Assembly (NCBI GenBank): GCA_035545895.1
Contig: DASZXJ010000160.1
Coordinates: forward strand, 1 to 18,790
Direction: 5' to 3'
DNA length: 18,790 bases
Source: DASZXJ01 sp035545895
GTDB taxonomy: Bacteria; Planctomycetota; Phycisphaerae; Tepidisphaerales; Tepidisphaeraceae
Part shown: positions 9,201 to 16,003 of the stretch, piece by piece
Layout of the letters: every line of letters starts with the position of its first letter
How positions within the stretch are numbered: position 1 is the stretch's first letter
Notes under the pieces: model-generated
Databases searched by the model: none
What the model was told of the DNA's origin: nothing
The model's input: the letters and a program-made list of their open reading frames with translations, nothing else
Program-made: the position numbers and the translations under genes

Positions 9201-10227
9201 CGAACAAATTCAGTGTTGGATCCAGCAAGCGGGTCTTCTGCAAACCGAGGAAAACCGGGTCGGTCCGGGTATCCGTGCCGAAACCACGAAGAGATAACTT
9301 CACATCCGGCTTGCCCGGGTCTTCAGCGGTTTCGGGAACTCCCACTTGCGGACGGAATTTCGCGCCGCGCTCGAAGACTCGCAGGATGTTGCCCGGCTGG
9401 GAGATTTCCCATCGTGGAAGGGGCCACAACGAAAACAAAACGCCCGGCTGAGTGGAAGGCGAATTCTGTTTGATCTGCCTCGGCTGGCCGTCAGTGGTAT
9501 AGCTCTCGCCATAGACAGGCGTTTTGCGATTGATCGCGCCGTTGTTGTAGAGGGCTGCCTCCCACAGCATTCCGCCGTGGCTCATCATGCTTTTTTCGAC
9601 CTTGGTGACGATCTCGCCATGACAGTCGCCGCACGCGGATTGAGCAGCGCGAAGATCGCCCGGATTGACGAATCGAATGTAATCCGCGGACTCCTGCAAT
9701 GTCACTGCGCCGGGAATTTCAGGATTTGCAGATGACTTCCATAAATCGCGCAATTTGGGTTGAACGTGCGCCGCCAGTTTCAGTCGTGTGTAATCCGTGT
9801 CGCCGGGTTTAATTTCATTGGGTATGGTGAGTTTCCAATTTCCGCCGTGACAATCGACACAACTGATTCGTACAGACGAAGTGTGCATGTTGTGGTTGTC
9901 GGTCGTATGACAAACGACACAGGCGGCGTTCATCGCATCGACTTCAACCTGCCTGCGATCCTTGCTGGCGGAGGGAAATGAAAACCCGGCCAACATTGAT
10001 CCAGCCGGAGGAGTGGTCGGCTGAGAGGTCGGCCAGGTATTTACCTGTCGCGTCGTGTTGACCCTGCAGGATGTGGCAAACAGCGCGGCTGCCAGAAGTA
10101 ACAGCCACTTTTTCTTAAAATGGCCAATGACCGAATTCCAATAACCAACAAATGACCAACGATCAATGTCCAATTGGCTATTGGGATTTGAGCATTTGTT
10201 GGGCATTGAGGATTGGTCCTTGGTCAT
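6223..10227 (-). CDS. Decahaem c-type cytochrome lipoprotein fused to LVIVD beta-propeller
   Basis: This is a 1334-residue protein with ten CXXCH haem c sites, at residues 103, 123, 199, 356, 413, 564, 591, 713, 724 and 830. A hydrophobic segment at 41-50 after KKK leads to ATSC (Cys54), a plausible lipobox, so the protein is exported and probably lipid-anchored. Residues about 915-1220 hold five LVIVD-type blades (for example GLVIIDIEKPQSPAKV and GMKVIDVTDVEHPRLV), predicted as a beta-propeller. The tail is Pro-rich (PEPAPEPAPTPARR). Multihaem cytochromes conduct electrons across or outside the envelope; that role is inferred here. It is co-transcribed behind an outer-membrane barrel gene, 7 bases away. 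The ATGs for residues 1 and 8 lie inside an interspersed repeat, and the next in-frame ATG is far downstream. Residue 8 (ATG 10206) has AAGGA upstream and may be the true start. Haem maturation genes are not in the window. Confidence 0.93.
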   Translation of the reverse strand: MTKDQSSMPNKCSNPNSQLDIDRWSFVGYWNSVIGHFKKKWLLLLAAALFATSCRVNTTRQVNTWPTSQPTTPPAGSMLAGFSFPSASKDRRQVEVDAMNAACVVCHTTDNHNMHTSSVRISCVDCHGGNWKLTIPNEIKPGDTDYTRLKLAAHVQPKLRDLWKSSANPEIPGAVTLQESADYIRFVNPGDLRAAQSACGDCHGEIVTKVEKSMMSHGGMLWEAALYNNGAINRKTPVYGESYTTDGQPRQIKQNSPSTQPGVLFSLWPLPRWEISQPGNILRVFERGAKFRPQVGVPETAEDPGKPDVKLSLRGFGTDTRTDPVFLGLQKTRLLDPTLNLFGTNDHPGDYRASGCTACHVVYANDSSPEHSGKWAAMGNRGTSSSIDATIPKDQPGHPIKHLFVKNMPTSTCIVCHIHPGTNVVNAYLGYTWWDNETEGKHMYPARQKYPTPEQEFEVSQHNPEGAAVRGLWSNLYPNDKDQTGRVAGPNFLENLAANLNPLLKQTQFADFHGHGWVFRAVYKQDRHGNWLDTDGKAISFDDPDKFKKAVHLQDIHLQKGMQCVDCHFEQDAHGNGNLYGETRNAVMIECIDCHGSTEQPAVMLQFFKTKDKSLLSKAFTGNAATTITDDQARKIIENRFEFNPGDGTISQISALDSNQKWTLKQAADGSQSKAALWAHTVRNDGKTWGTPPGADETKNAMPLAHPNSIMSCYACHSSWNTSCFGCHLPMRANQAKNMLHNEGQLTRNYTNYNFQTLRDDVYMLGKDSSAKGGKIVPIRSACAVLVSSQDANRQWIYTQQQTISAEGFSGQSFSPYFPHTVRTVETKHCTDCHVSSKDDNNAIMAQLLLQGTNAVNFIGRFAWVGEGEHGLQAVAVTERDEPQAVIGSRLHELAYPDFYQEHLVHEQRLTESHEHKGTILDLQLRGEYLYTACGPDGFIAYDVANIDNKGFSERIISAPVSPLGQKFYVKTEYATSICSPSTMAIDPTRPHLPENEEGFVHPMYAYLYVTDKYEGLVVIGNPLSDKRNKPGVATLLDGDPENNFLQKALSFNDRGRLAGARSMAIYGHYAFVCGTYGLQLVNLDDPLHPKLIDAPQLAGLKNPRKVAFQFRYGFVVDDEGMKVIDVTDVEHPRLVPNSTVPVPDARDIYLSRTYAYVAAGQQGLVIIDIEKPQSPAKVESFNAGGQISDATAVKIGMTNSCLYAYIADGRNGLKVLQLTSADERDDTPTYMGFSPRPRPRIIATFPTEGPAIAISEGLDRDRAVDESGNQLSVFGRKGARPLNAQEQRRLYLRDGQLFTVEDQPSTDPLKPPAVQPEPAPEPAPTPARRPVRR

Positions 10228-10230
10228 TTG
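10122..10230. repeat. Dyad-symmetric CCAAT/ATTGG-rich interspersed repeat
   Basis: The stretch is built of variants of TGACCAA, CCAATNNCC and CATTTGTTGG. It is symmetric about CCAATTGG (10170-10177). The ten-base arms CCAACAAATG (10145-10154) and CATTTGTTGG (10193-10202) are perfect inverted copies exactly 15 bases from that centre. Further out, TGGCCAATGACC is mirrored imperfectly by GGTCCTTGGTCA. It looks like a short non-autonomous or palindromic repeat. It lies over the junction of the barrel and cytochrome genes and is translated as the first ~37 residues of the cytochrome if the start is at 10227 or 10206. Other copies elsewhere in the genome are expected but cannot be seen here. Confidence 0.7.
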
Positions 10231-10234
10231 CGGC

Positions 10235-11971
10235 TCAGTACGTAAACGTCATTCCCGTAAACAACGAATACTCTGTCGCCGCCTGATAAATATCCTCGTA
10301 GCCGCGCAGCGGCTGAAAGATCGCAACGCCGGCAGTGAAAATCACGTTGTTGTTCAGCAGCGGCCGATACTGCAAGCCCAGACTGTAATCGATGCCGAAA
10401 TCCTCGGATATTCGATTGTCGTGCAGCAGCAATTTGATCGAATTGGTACTTGCAAGCTGCACGTAGCTGACATTGAAAATGGCTTTGAGCTTGGGCGTGA
10501 TCTCTGCATCGACGCCGACGTTATATAGAAACAAACCGGGATTGACGAAATTGGCTTGTCCCTGCTCCTTGCTCGTACGCAGATCAGGCAAGAAGCTGTT
10601 GCGGTTGACAAGGTTCACGCCTGAACCTGTGAGGCGGATCGCCTGCCGTGTGAGAAAGCTGAATCCTCCGCCGGCAAAGTTGGGGTTATCGAAAATCGAA
10701 TCGAACCCCCTGGCCGTGCCGTCGGTCGGATCATCGTCGCCGGATGCGTAAACAAAACTCGCGCGATAACGCAGCCAATCCTGGTCGTAACTGATTTCGG
10801 CGGCAAAGAATTGCGCGTTGATGTCCGTCCGCCGGCCGGCAATCGGATTGAAACTCTCCTCCCCAAATGCCTGATAAAACTGGTGCGTCAGATTGAACCG
10901 CCCGATGTGCCCATCTCCGGCCCAGCCAATGTAATAGGCCCGCACGTCTTTTTCGTGAATCGTGCCGATCGGCGCGGGTCGCACGATCACGCCGTTATCG
11001 TCGTACTGGATTTCTCCATCGTCCCCGTTATCCAGATTGGCCTGCACGCTGAACTGTGTTGTATATCCAAACACATCCGTCGGATTAAGCCTCGGCCAGA
11101 GTCGCGACAGTGAATCCTGGATGTAAACGTTGGCGATAAAGACATCCTGATTTCGCGCGGAATAGGAATTGAGCCCGCTGTTGGTGTCCTTCTCCAGTTG
11201 ATGAAACCACGCGATGTTCCACTGAATCTTGTTATTGTCGGCATTGCCGAAAAGTCGAATGCCCGGCTCATTGTCGGAATAGAGGAACCCGCGAAAGTCG
11301 CTGGTGAATCCCTGGATGCCCGCGCGGACCGAAGCAAAGTCGAAGTTTCGCGATTCGAACGGAGATCGAAGTTCGACGAATGCTTCCTGAAATCCAATCC
11401 ATGAATCTTCACGATTGCTTCCCTGGCGCACATCCGGATTGACGATGCCCTGCTCTTCAACATCGAGGTAGTTGACGTTGAAGATCGGCGTGAAGCGAAC
11501 CTCCCAGTCGCGCGGTTTATAACCGGCGTCTCCCTTGAACAGGCTGATCGAAGTAATCAGGTTTTCGTTGGCGAAATACTGCTTGCCCATTCCGAAGAAA
11601 TCCAGCGAGTTGGGATTTTCGCTGCTCACACCACTGGGTACGGGCAGCCGGCGCGTCTCCAGCAGGGTGTCGCTGGTGACGGTGACGTTCATAAACAAGT
11701 CCTGCGTACGAGGCAGCGGGTAATCTCCTTTGAGAAGGTTCTGGTTATACGGATCGTAGATATGTCCGCCGACATTTTGCACATAACCGGGAGGAATGCC
11801 GATGCGCCAGCGGTCGGGAAGGGGGAGAAAGTCGTTGCTGGGGGGTGTTCCTGGCGGCGATGATGACCCGGCATAGCCGGTGGGAGCCAATCCAATCGAT
11901 TGCGCAAGGTTAGAGCCCGCGCATAACAGCGCAGCCGACACCGCCCAGAGGTGCAACCACATCCTTCCCAA
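10235..11971 (-). CDS. Outer-membrane beta-barrel (porin-like), partner of the decahaem cytochrome
   Basis: A signal peptide (LHLWAVSAALLCAGSNLAQS, cleavage near residue 25) is followed by about 550 residues of alternating, aromatic-rich strands with Asp/Asn/Gly loops. The protein ends in YSLFTGMTFTY; a terminal aromatic residue is typical of substrates of the outer-membrane assembly machinery. There are no CXXCH sites. It is the first gene of a two-gene unit with the decahaem lipoprotein, the pairing seen in porin-cytochrome conduits such as MtrAB-type and Pcc-type systems. I see no clear sequence signature of MtrB, so the family remains open. Start: TTG at 11971 or ATG at 11962. The GGGAAGG next to 11962 is too close to serve that ATG, so the TTG is kept with doubt. 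An alternative role is a general or substrate-specific porin. Confidence 0.8.
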   Translation of the reverse strand: MGRMWLHLWAVSAALLCAGSNLAQSIGLAPTGYAGSSSPPGTPPSNDFLPLPDRWRIGIPPGYVQNVGGHIYDPYNQNLLKGDYPLPRTQDLFMNVTVTSDTLLETRRLPVPSGVSSENPNSLDFFGMGKQYFANENLITSISLFKGDAGYKPRDWEVRFTPIFNVNYLDVEEQGIVNPDVRQGSNREDSWIGFQEAFVELRSPFESRNFDFASVRAGIQGFTSDFRGFLYSDNEPGIRLFGNADNNKIQWNIAWFHQLEKDTNSGLNSYSARNQDVFIANVYIQDSLSRLWPRLNPTDVFGYTTQFSVQANLDNGDDGEIQYDDNGVIVRPAPIGTIHEKDVRAYYIGWAGDGHIGRFNLTHQFYQAFGEESFNPIAGRRTDINAQFFAAEISYDQDWLRYRASFVYASGDDDPTDGTARGFDSIFDNPNFAGGGFSFLTRQAIRLTGSGVNLVNRNSFLPDLRTSKEQGQANFVNPGLFLYNVGVDAEITPKLKAIFNVSYVQLASTNSIKLLLHDNRISEDFGIDYSLGLQYRPLLNNNVIFTAGVAIFQPLRGYEDIYQAATEYSLFTGMTFTY

Positions 11972-12131
11972 GGTTCAGGCCCCGTCGAATCGAGATGCCA
12001 ACCGTAACCGCGAGCAGGGTTTATAGGCAAGAAAATCCGCCCGGCGCGCCGCCGCCAATTGTGTCGTGACATGGGGCATTGGTTGCCACGACCCTTACCA
12101 GCCCGGTAGATTCCCTCGCGGAAGGACGGGC
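11972..12131. promoter_or_regulatory. Divergent intergenic region, likely carries both operon promoters
   Basis: These 160 bases separate two divergent operons and must hold their promoters unless one is read from farther away. I find only weak matches: TATAAA-like sequence at about 12020-12026 on the minus strand, without a good -35. A spaced inverted repeat GTCGTG/CACGAC at 12063-12068 and 12086-12091 could be an operator or chance. Nothing here identifies a regulator. Confidence 0.4.
12120..12126 (+). promoter_or_regulatory. Ribosome-binding site fixing the start of the GlcG/HbpS-type gene
   Basis: GGAAGGA sits five bases before ATG 12132. It argues for that start over the in-frame GTG at 12066, which would add 22 residues that look like non-coding translation and has no such site. 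Confidence 0.75.
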
Positions 12132-13718
12132 ATGTCGGGTCACGGGCCTCAACCAGGTCGAGTTTGTCTCGAAGCGCTGGAGTCGCGCACCCATCTGGCC
12201 GCGATCCAGCTTTCCCGCACCAATGTATCGCAGATTTTGGCGCAGGCGGCATCGCAGGCGCGTGCGGGGCAGGCCATTGCCGTTACCGACCGCGATGGCG
12301 CAATTCTGGGCATCTACGGAATCGGAAGCGTCAAGCGAGCCCAGATTCAGGATGCCATCGCCCGCGCTCAAACCGCTGCTTTATTCGAATCAGCCGGCGA
12401 AGCGTTCACCACACGCACGGCGCGATTCATCATTCAGGACCATTTCCCTTTTCCGGTTTCCAATACCCCGGGCGGACCGTTGTATGGAGTGGAATTCTCC
12501 TCGCTGCCCGGCTCGGACGTGTTTGCCGGGGTGAAAGGGATAAGTGGTGACCCCGGCGGGGTGCCGCTTTATATCAATGGCCAACCCGTTGGCGGCGTGG
12601 GTGTCGCTGGAGACGGGCACGATGTCGCGCCCCGGGAAGACCTGGCCGCCCCGGGTCAACCATTCTTTTCCGGCCGCGAAGAAACGGACTTCGATGAGGC
12701 CGTTGCGCTGGCGGGGGCACAGGGATTCATGGCGCCTGCCAGCATTCGGGCAGACAAGGTCTTTCTCGATGGCCTGCGCTTGCCGTTCGTGCAGGAATTG
12801 CCCGCCATCGGCAATCCGTCCCGGACACTGGATCAATTGACCACAGCGGGCGTCGGTTCGCTCAAACGCGCCGGCTTTATTGCCAATGACGTGTCCGCTT
12901 TACGTGGCTCGCCCGGTTCGCCATTTCCAGCCGCCACCGTCGATGGGGTGACAGGCCAAAACAAGAACCCCAACCCTGCCGCCACTCACTTCGGGACGAT
13001 CTCCAGTAATGATCTCGCCGGCGAGCATCTGACCTTCAAGGATGTTAACCGAATCATCGCGCAGGCGGTGAATCAATCGCAAATCACCCGCGGCGCGATC
13101 CGCCAGCCGATCGGTACATCAGCGCAAGTTCATATCGCTGTTGTGGATCGGAATGGCGATGTGCTGGGTGTTTTCGCCACCGGTGATGCGACCAATTTCA
13201 GTTATGACGTGGCCGTGCAGAAGGCGCGCACAGCCGCTTATTTCAGCGACGACACCCACGCCTTTTCCACGCGGGCGATTGGATTTATCTCCCAGCGGTT
13301 TTTTCCGGCCGGCATCGATGGACGAACCGGTCCGTTTTACCAACTGCAGAACCAACTCTCAGTTCCTGCCCGTCTCATTGGACCCCTGAAAAACGGAATA
13401 ACGATTTTCCCCGGAGGCATTCCGCTGTATAAGAACGGCCAGTTTGTCGGGGCCATCGGAATTAGCGGAGACGGAGTCGATCAGGACGATCTCATCGCCT
13501 ATGCCGGCACGACAGGATTCAGGCCGGCAAATGCCATTCGTTCCGATGCGCTGGGCGAGACGGAAGTCATTTCGTTCCTGAAAGACCGGTTTGCGGATTT
13601 GGTTTTGACCTATGGACTGTCAGCGGCATTCGAAGCACGCGTGGTCTCGCGGCTCGATGCGGGTCTCAACCGCGTGCAGCTTCCGTATGTCAAATTTCCT
13701 CGAAACCCCAATGTCTGA
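12132..13718 (+). CDS. Exported protein with two GlcG/HbpS-type (haem-binding family) domains
   Basis: This is a 528-residue protein from ATG 12132. The N-terminus carries LEALESRTHLAA (residues 13-24), like the L-E-x-L-E-x-R-x-L-L motif at the front of many planctomycete extracellular proteins. Two GlcG/HbpS-like (PF03928 type) domains follow, at about 29-200 and 301-465. Each has an A-V-x-D-R-x-G-x-x-L-G strand, a helix with A-R-T-A or A-Q-T-A, and a matching loop: GGVPLYINGQPVGGVGVAGDG (142-162) and GGIPLYKNGQFVGAIGISGDG (428-448). Members of this family include haem-binding HbpS, but many act in unknown ways, so haem binding is only suggested. It opens the rightward operon, and its TGA overlaps the next ATG (TGATG, 13716-13720), which implies translational coupling to the barrel protein. 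Confidence 0.85.
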   Translation: MSGHGPQPGRVCLEALESRTHLAAIQLSRTNVSQILAQAASQARAGQAIAVTDRDGAILGIYGIGSVKRAQIQDAIARAQTAALFESAGEAFTTRTARFIIQDHFPFPVSNTPGGPLYGVEFSSLPGSDVFAGVKGISGDPGGVPLYINGQPVGGVGVAGDGHDVAPREDLAAPGQPFFSGREETDFDEAVALAGAQGFMAPASIRADKVFLDGLRLPFVQELPAIGNPSRTLDQLTTAGVGSLKRAGFIANDVSALRGSPGSPFPAATVDGVTGQNKNPNPAATHFGTISSNDLAGEHLTFKDVNRIIAQAVNQSQITRGAIRQPIGTSAQVHIAVVDRNGDVLGVFATGDATNFSYDVAVQKARTAAYFSDDTHAFSTRAIGFISQRFFPAGIDGRTGPFYQLQNQLSVPARLIGPLKNGITIFPGGIPLYKNGQFVGAIGISGDGVDQDDLIAYAGTTGFRPANAIRSDALGETEVISFLKDRFADLVLTYGLSAAFEARVVSRLDAGLNRVQLPYVKFPRNPNV

Positions 13719-15178
13719 TGAAAGCTGAGATGAAGCGACCGCTCCTTTCCATCGCGATGTTGTGCCTCCTGCTTGCCCGACCAGTGATCGGGCAGGTCGA
13801 TGTCGAACGCTTCAACCGGCAGATTGAACAAATTCAACGCGATACGCGCCTGCTGGTTAATCCATCCGTGCCGGTGGATCAGCGCAGCTACTTCGATTAC
13901 GGAGCCTATTTTACCTTTAACTACCTGTCGTTGGACGAGGCCACTCTTAACAACCGTGCGTTGCGACAATACGACCTGACCGCCTACGGACGGTTAAACA
14001 TCGACGGTGTCCATGAAATCTTCGTGCGAGGGCGCGCATTTTACCGCGACTTCAACGATGGCGACTCCTTCGATAGTGATGTCAACGGCTGGGATGGCCG
14101 CGTCGAACGCGCCTATTACCAGTTCGACCTGGGCCGGTACATGGCCGGCAAGACCGGCAAGCTGGCGGATGGAAATGTCATCGTCAAAGTCGGGCGCGAT
14201 CTGGCGTACTGGGGCAACGGTCTGGTCCTTAGTGAAGAGCTCGATGGCGGCATGATCGATCTGAGCGCCGGACCAGCAACGTTGGATTTGCTCGCGGGAC
14301 GCACCCCCTCCGACACCTTCGATATCGACAGCTCTCGCCCCGGATTTGACGGGCATACCAATCGGATGTTTTTGGGGGCAATGCTCAGCGCCCGCGCCGG
14401 TGTGCATCGACCTTATATCTACGCCTTGGTCCAGCGCGATCACAACGGCAATGATGTTTCCACCGATGGAAGCATCGTCACGCGCTACGACTACAACAGC
14501 TATTATTTCGGTATCGGCTCGACCGGGGCGTTGACCGACCGCCTGGCGTATGGACTTGAGGCCGCCTATGAGGCCGGCGACACGCTCTCCAATAGCGCCT
14601 TTACCGAACCCGACCCCAATGCCCCGGGAAGTTTTATCACGGTCCCCCAATCACGCGATGACGTTCAGGCCTGGGCGCTCGATGGACAATTGAACTATCT
14701 TTTGCCCGATACGCGTCATACGCGGTTGAGCGGCGAGTTCATCCTGGCCAGCGGCGATTCCGACCGCGTCGCCACCACCACAACGCTCGGCGGTAATCAG
14801 CCGGGAACCGTCGATCATGCGTTTAATGCGTTTGGTTTGCTTAATACCGGGCTGGCGTTTGCACCCAATGTGTCGAACCTGATCTCCCTGCGCGGTGGGG
14901 TGTCGCTTTTTCCCTGGCCGGATGTCAAGTCGCTCAGCCGGCTGCAGGTCGGAACCGATGTGTTTGTCTTCAGCAAATGGCTCGCCAATGCACCCATCGA
15001 CGAAGCCACCACCAACGATCATTATCTGGGCTTTGAGCCGGACGTGTATCTCAACTGGCAGATCACCAGCGACGTAACGCTGGCGGTTCGATACGGCGCT
15101 TTTGTGCCCGGCGCTGCCATTGTGAACAATGGAGAGATTCGGCAATTCTTTTACACCGGGGTGACCTTTGCCTTCTAA
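13718..15178 (+). CDS. Outer-membrane beta-barrel protein, alginate-export-like
   Basis: This is a 486-residue protein. A signal peptide (LLSIAMLCLLLARPVIGQ) is cleaved near residue 26. A short polar region (FNRQIEQIQRDTRLLVNP) follows, then repeated amphipathic strands with acidic loops, and the protein ends in FFYTGVTFAF with a terminal Phe. The segment VKVGRDLAYWGNGLVLSEE (about residues 150-170) resembles the G-R-x-x-x-Y-G-x-x-L element of alginate-export-type barrels, noted from memory. The start overlaps the stop of the GlcG/HbpS gene. Its closing T-G-V-T-F-A-F parallels T-G-M-T-F-T-Y of the cytochrome-linked barrel, which reflects the common assembly signal and not necessarily common descent. 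The transported substrate is unknown. ATG 13730 is an alternative start. Confidence 0.83.
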   Translation: MKAEMKRPLLSIAMLCLLLARPVIGQVDVERFNRQIEQIQRDTRLLVNPSVPVDQRSYFDYGAYFTFNYLSLDEATLNNRALRQYDLTAYGRLNIDGVHEIFVRGRAFYRDFNDGDSFDSDVNGWDGRVERAYYQFDLGRYMAGKTGKLADGNVIVKVGRDLAYWGNGLVLSEELDGGMIDLSAGPATLDLLAGRTPSDTFDIDSSRPGFDGHTNRMFLGAMLSARAGVHRPYIYALVQRDHNGNDVSTDGSIVTRYDYNSYYFGIGSTGALTDRLAYGLEAAYEAGDTLSNSAFTEPDPNAPGSFITVPQSRDDVQAWALDGQLNYLLPDTRHTRLSGEFILASGDSDRVATTTTLGGNQPGTVDHAFNAFGLLNTGLAFAPNVSNLISLRGGVSLFPWPDVKSLSRLQVGTDVFVFSKWLANAPIDEATTNDHYLGFEPDVYLNWQITSDVTLAVRYGAFVPGAAIVNNGEIRQFFYTGVTFAF

Positions 15179-15182
15179 AACC

Positions 15183-15731
15183 ATGAAAACACTTACCGTT
15201 TTTGCAATTATTTTGGGATTGGCCGCGGGATGCCAGACCGCCCATGTCGCCGAGCCCCTGACCGGCAAGTATGGCGGGGCCGATGCTGATGCGCAGATGG
15301 AATTCTGGCATCAACTGGCCGATCGCCCGGTCACCTGTAACGACGAAGCCTTCCACGGACTTCTGCTTTATCTCGACGGCAAGGACGACAACGCCGACTA
15401 TGCGGCGCGCATCAGTTCGATGAAGTCGCGCAGCCTGCTGCCCGGCGATTTCCACGCGCCCGCCAACGATGCGGTTTCTCGCGGCGTGCTGGCGGTAGCC
15501 ATCTCGCGCGCCTTGCAAATCAAAGGGGGCGTCATGCTGCATGTCGCCCGCACTTCCCCTCGCTATGCGACTCGTGAACTGATGTTCATGGACCTTTATC
15601 CGCCGAGCAGCCCGAATCAGACATTCTCCGGCGCTGAATTTCTCGGCATCATGGGACGGGTGGAAGACTGGCAGCGCGGTAACGCCGCCGATGTCCCGGC
15701 AGCCGTGCTTCCGAATGAAATGAAACAGTGA
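15183..15731 (+). CDS. Small predicted lipoprotein of unknown function
   Basis: This is a 182-residue protein from ATG 15183. The signal MKTLTVFAIILGLAAGC ends in a classic lipobox, L-A-A-G-C with Cys17. A TTG at 15168 is in frame but sits inside the previous gene and would bury the signal, so the ATG is preferred. The mature part is soluble and mixed alpha/beta (EFWHQLADRPVTCNDEAFHG, then SRGVLAVAISRALQIKGGVM). Only one further Cys is visible, at about residue 53. It begins four bases after the barrel gene stop and its own stop overlaps the next start (GTGA), so it is part of the operon. I recognise no family. A periplasmic accessory role to the barrel is plausible but unproven. Confidence 0.78.
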   Translation: MKTLTVFAIILGLAAGCQTAHVAEPLTGKYGGADADAQMEFWHQLADRPVTCNDEAFHGLLLYLDGKDDNADYAARISSMKSRSLLPGDFHAPANDAVSRGVLAVAISRALQIKGGVMLHVARTSPRYATRELMFMDLYPPSSPNQTFSGAEFLGIMGRVEDWQRGNAADVPAAVLPNEMKQ

Positions 15732-15991
15732 AATGGCTTGCCTTTATCCTCGCGCTGATGCTCGCCGTATCGGCGCGAGGGCAATCCGTGATCGACGCAC
15801 AGGATTGGCAGCCATTGACGCTCTGAGTGGCAGACTTCACGATAAAAAGAGAAAATGGCCGTATCTACAACCTAAGTAAGCTTGATACAATCTTCGGCAG
15901 TCTGGATATAGATACCGCCGATCGAGCGACGGCGAATCGCGATCTGATCGCATGGGTCAAAGCACTTCTCGGAGCCCAGGGTCTGTTGTGA
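15728..15991 (+). pseudogene. Small secreted protein ORF interrupted by an in-frame TGA
   Basis: GTG 15728 overlaps the lipoprotein stop and opens a textbook signal peptide, MKWLAFILALMLAVSARGQS. The frame meets TGA at 15824-15826 after 32 codons. It then stays open in the same frame to TGA 15989-15991, encoding VADFTIKRENGRIYNLSKLD and ending DLIAWVKALLGAQGLL. The downstream part fills the gap exactly up to the RBS of the FecR gene, and both halves look coding. A nonsense mutation in an ~87-residue exported protein is the simplest view. A separate GTG start at 15827 for the second half is possible. TGA is a normal stop elsewhere in the window. No family is recognised. Confidence 0.55.
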
Positions 15992-15993
15992 AA

Positions 15994-16000
15994 GAGGAAG
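15994..16000 (+). promoter_or_regulatory. Ribosome-binding site of the FecR-domain gene
   Basis: GAGGAAG is followed by three T residues and ATG 16004. It is the strongest Shine-Dalgarno in the rightward operon, so the FecR-domain protein may be made independently of coupling to the broken small ORF upstream. Confidence 0.75.
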
Positions 16001-16003
16001 TTT

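Noticed and set aside
12063..12091. GTCGTG/CACGAC spaced inverted repeat as an operator
   Set aside because: Six-base arms with a 17-base gap are easily met by chance, so it is mentioned only as a weak possibility in the divergent region.
12066..12131. GTG 12066 as the start of the GlcG/HbpS-type gene
   Set aside because: The extension is not protein-like, and a strong RBS precedes ATG 12132.
13994..14650. Minus-strand 218-codon frame rich in Gly, Ile and Val
   Set aside because: It is antisense to a barrel gene with a signal peptide and terminal Phe; no RBS or domain is seen.
15800..15860. Selenocysteine at the in-frame TGA 15824
   Set aside because: No redox-type sequence surrounds the codon and no convincing SECIS-like hairpin follows it. 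TGA ends other genes in the window normally.
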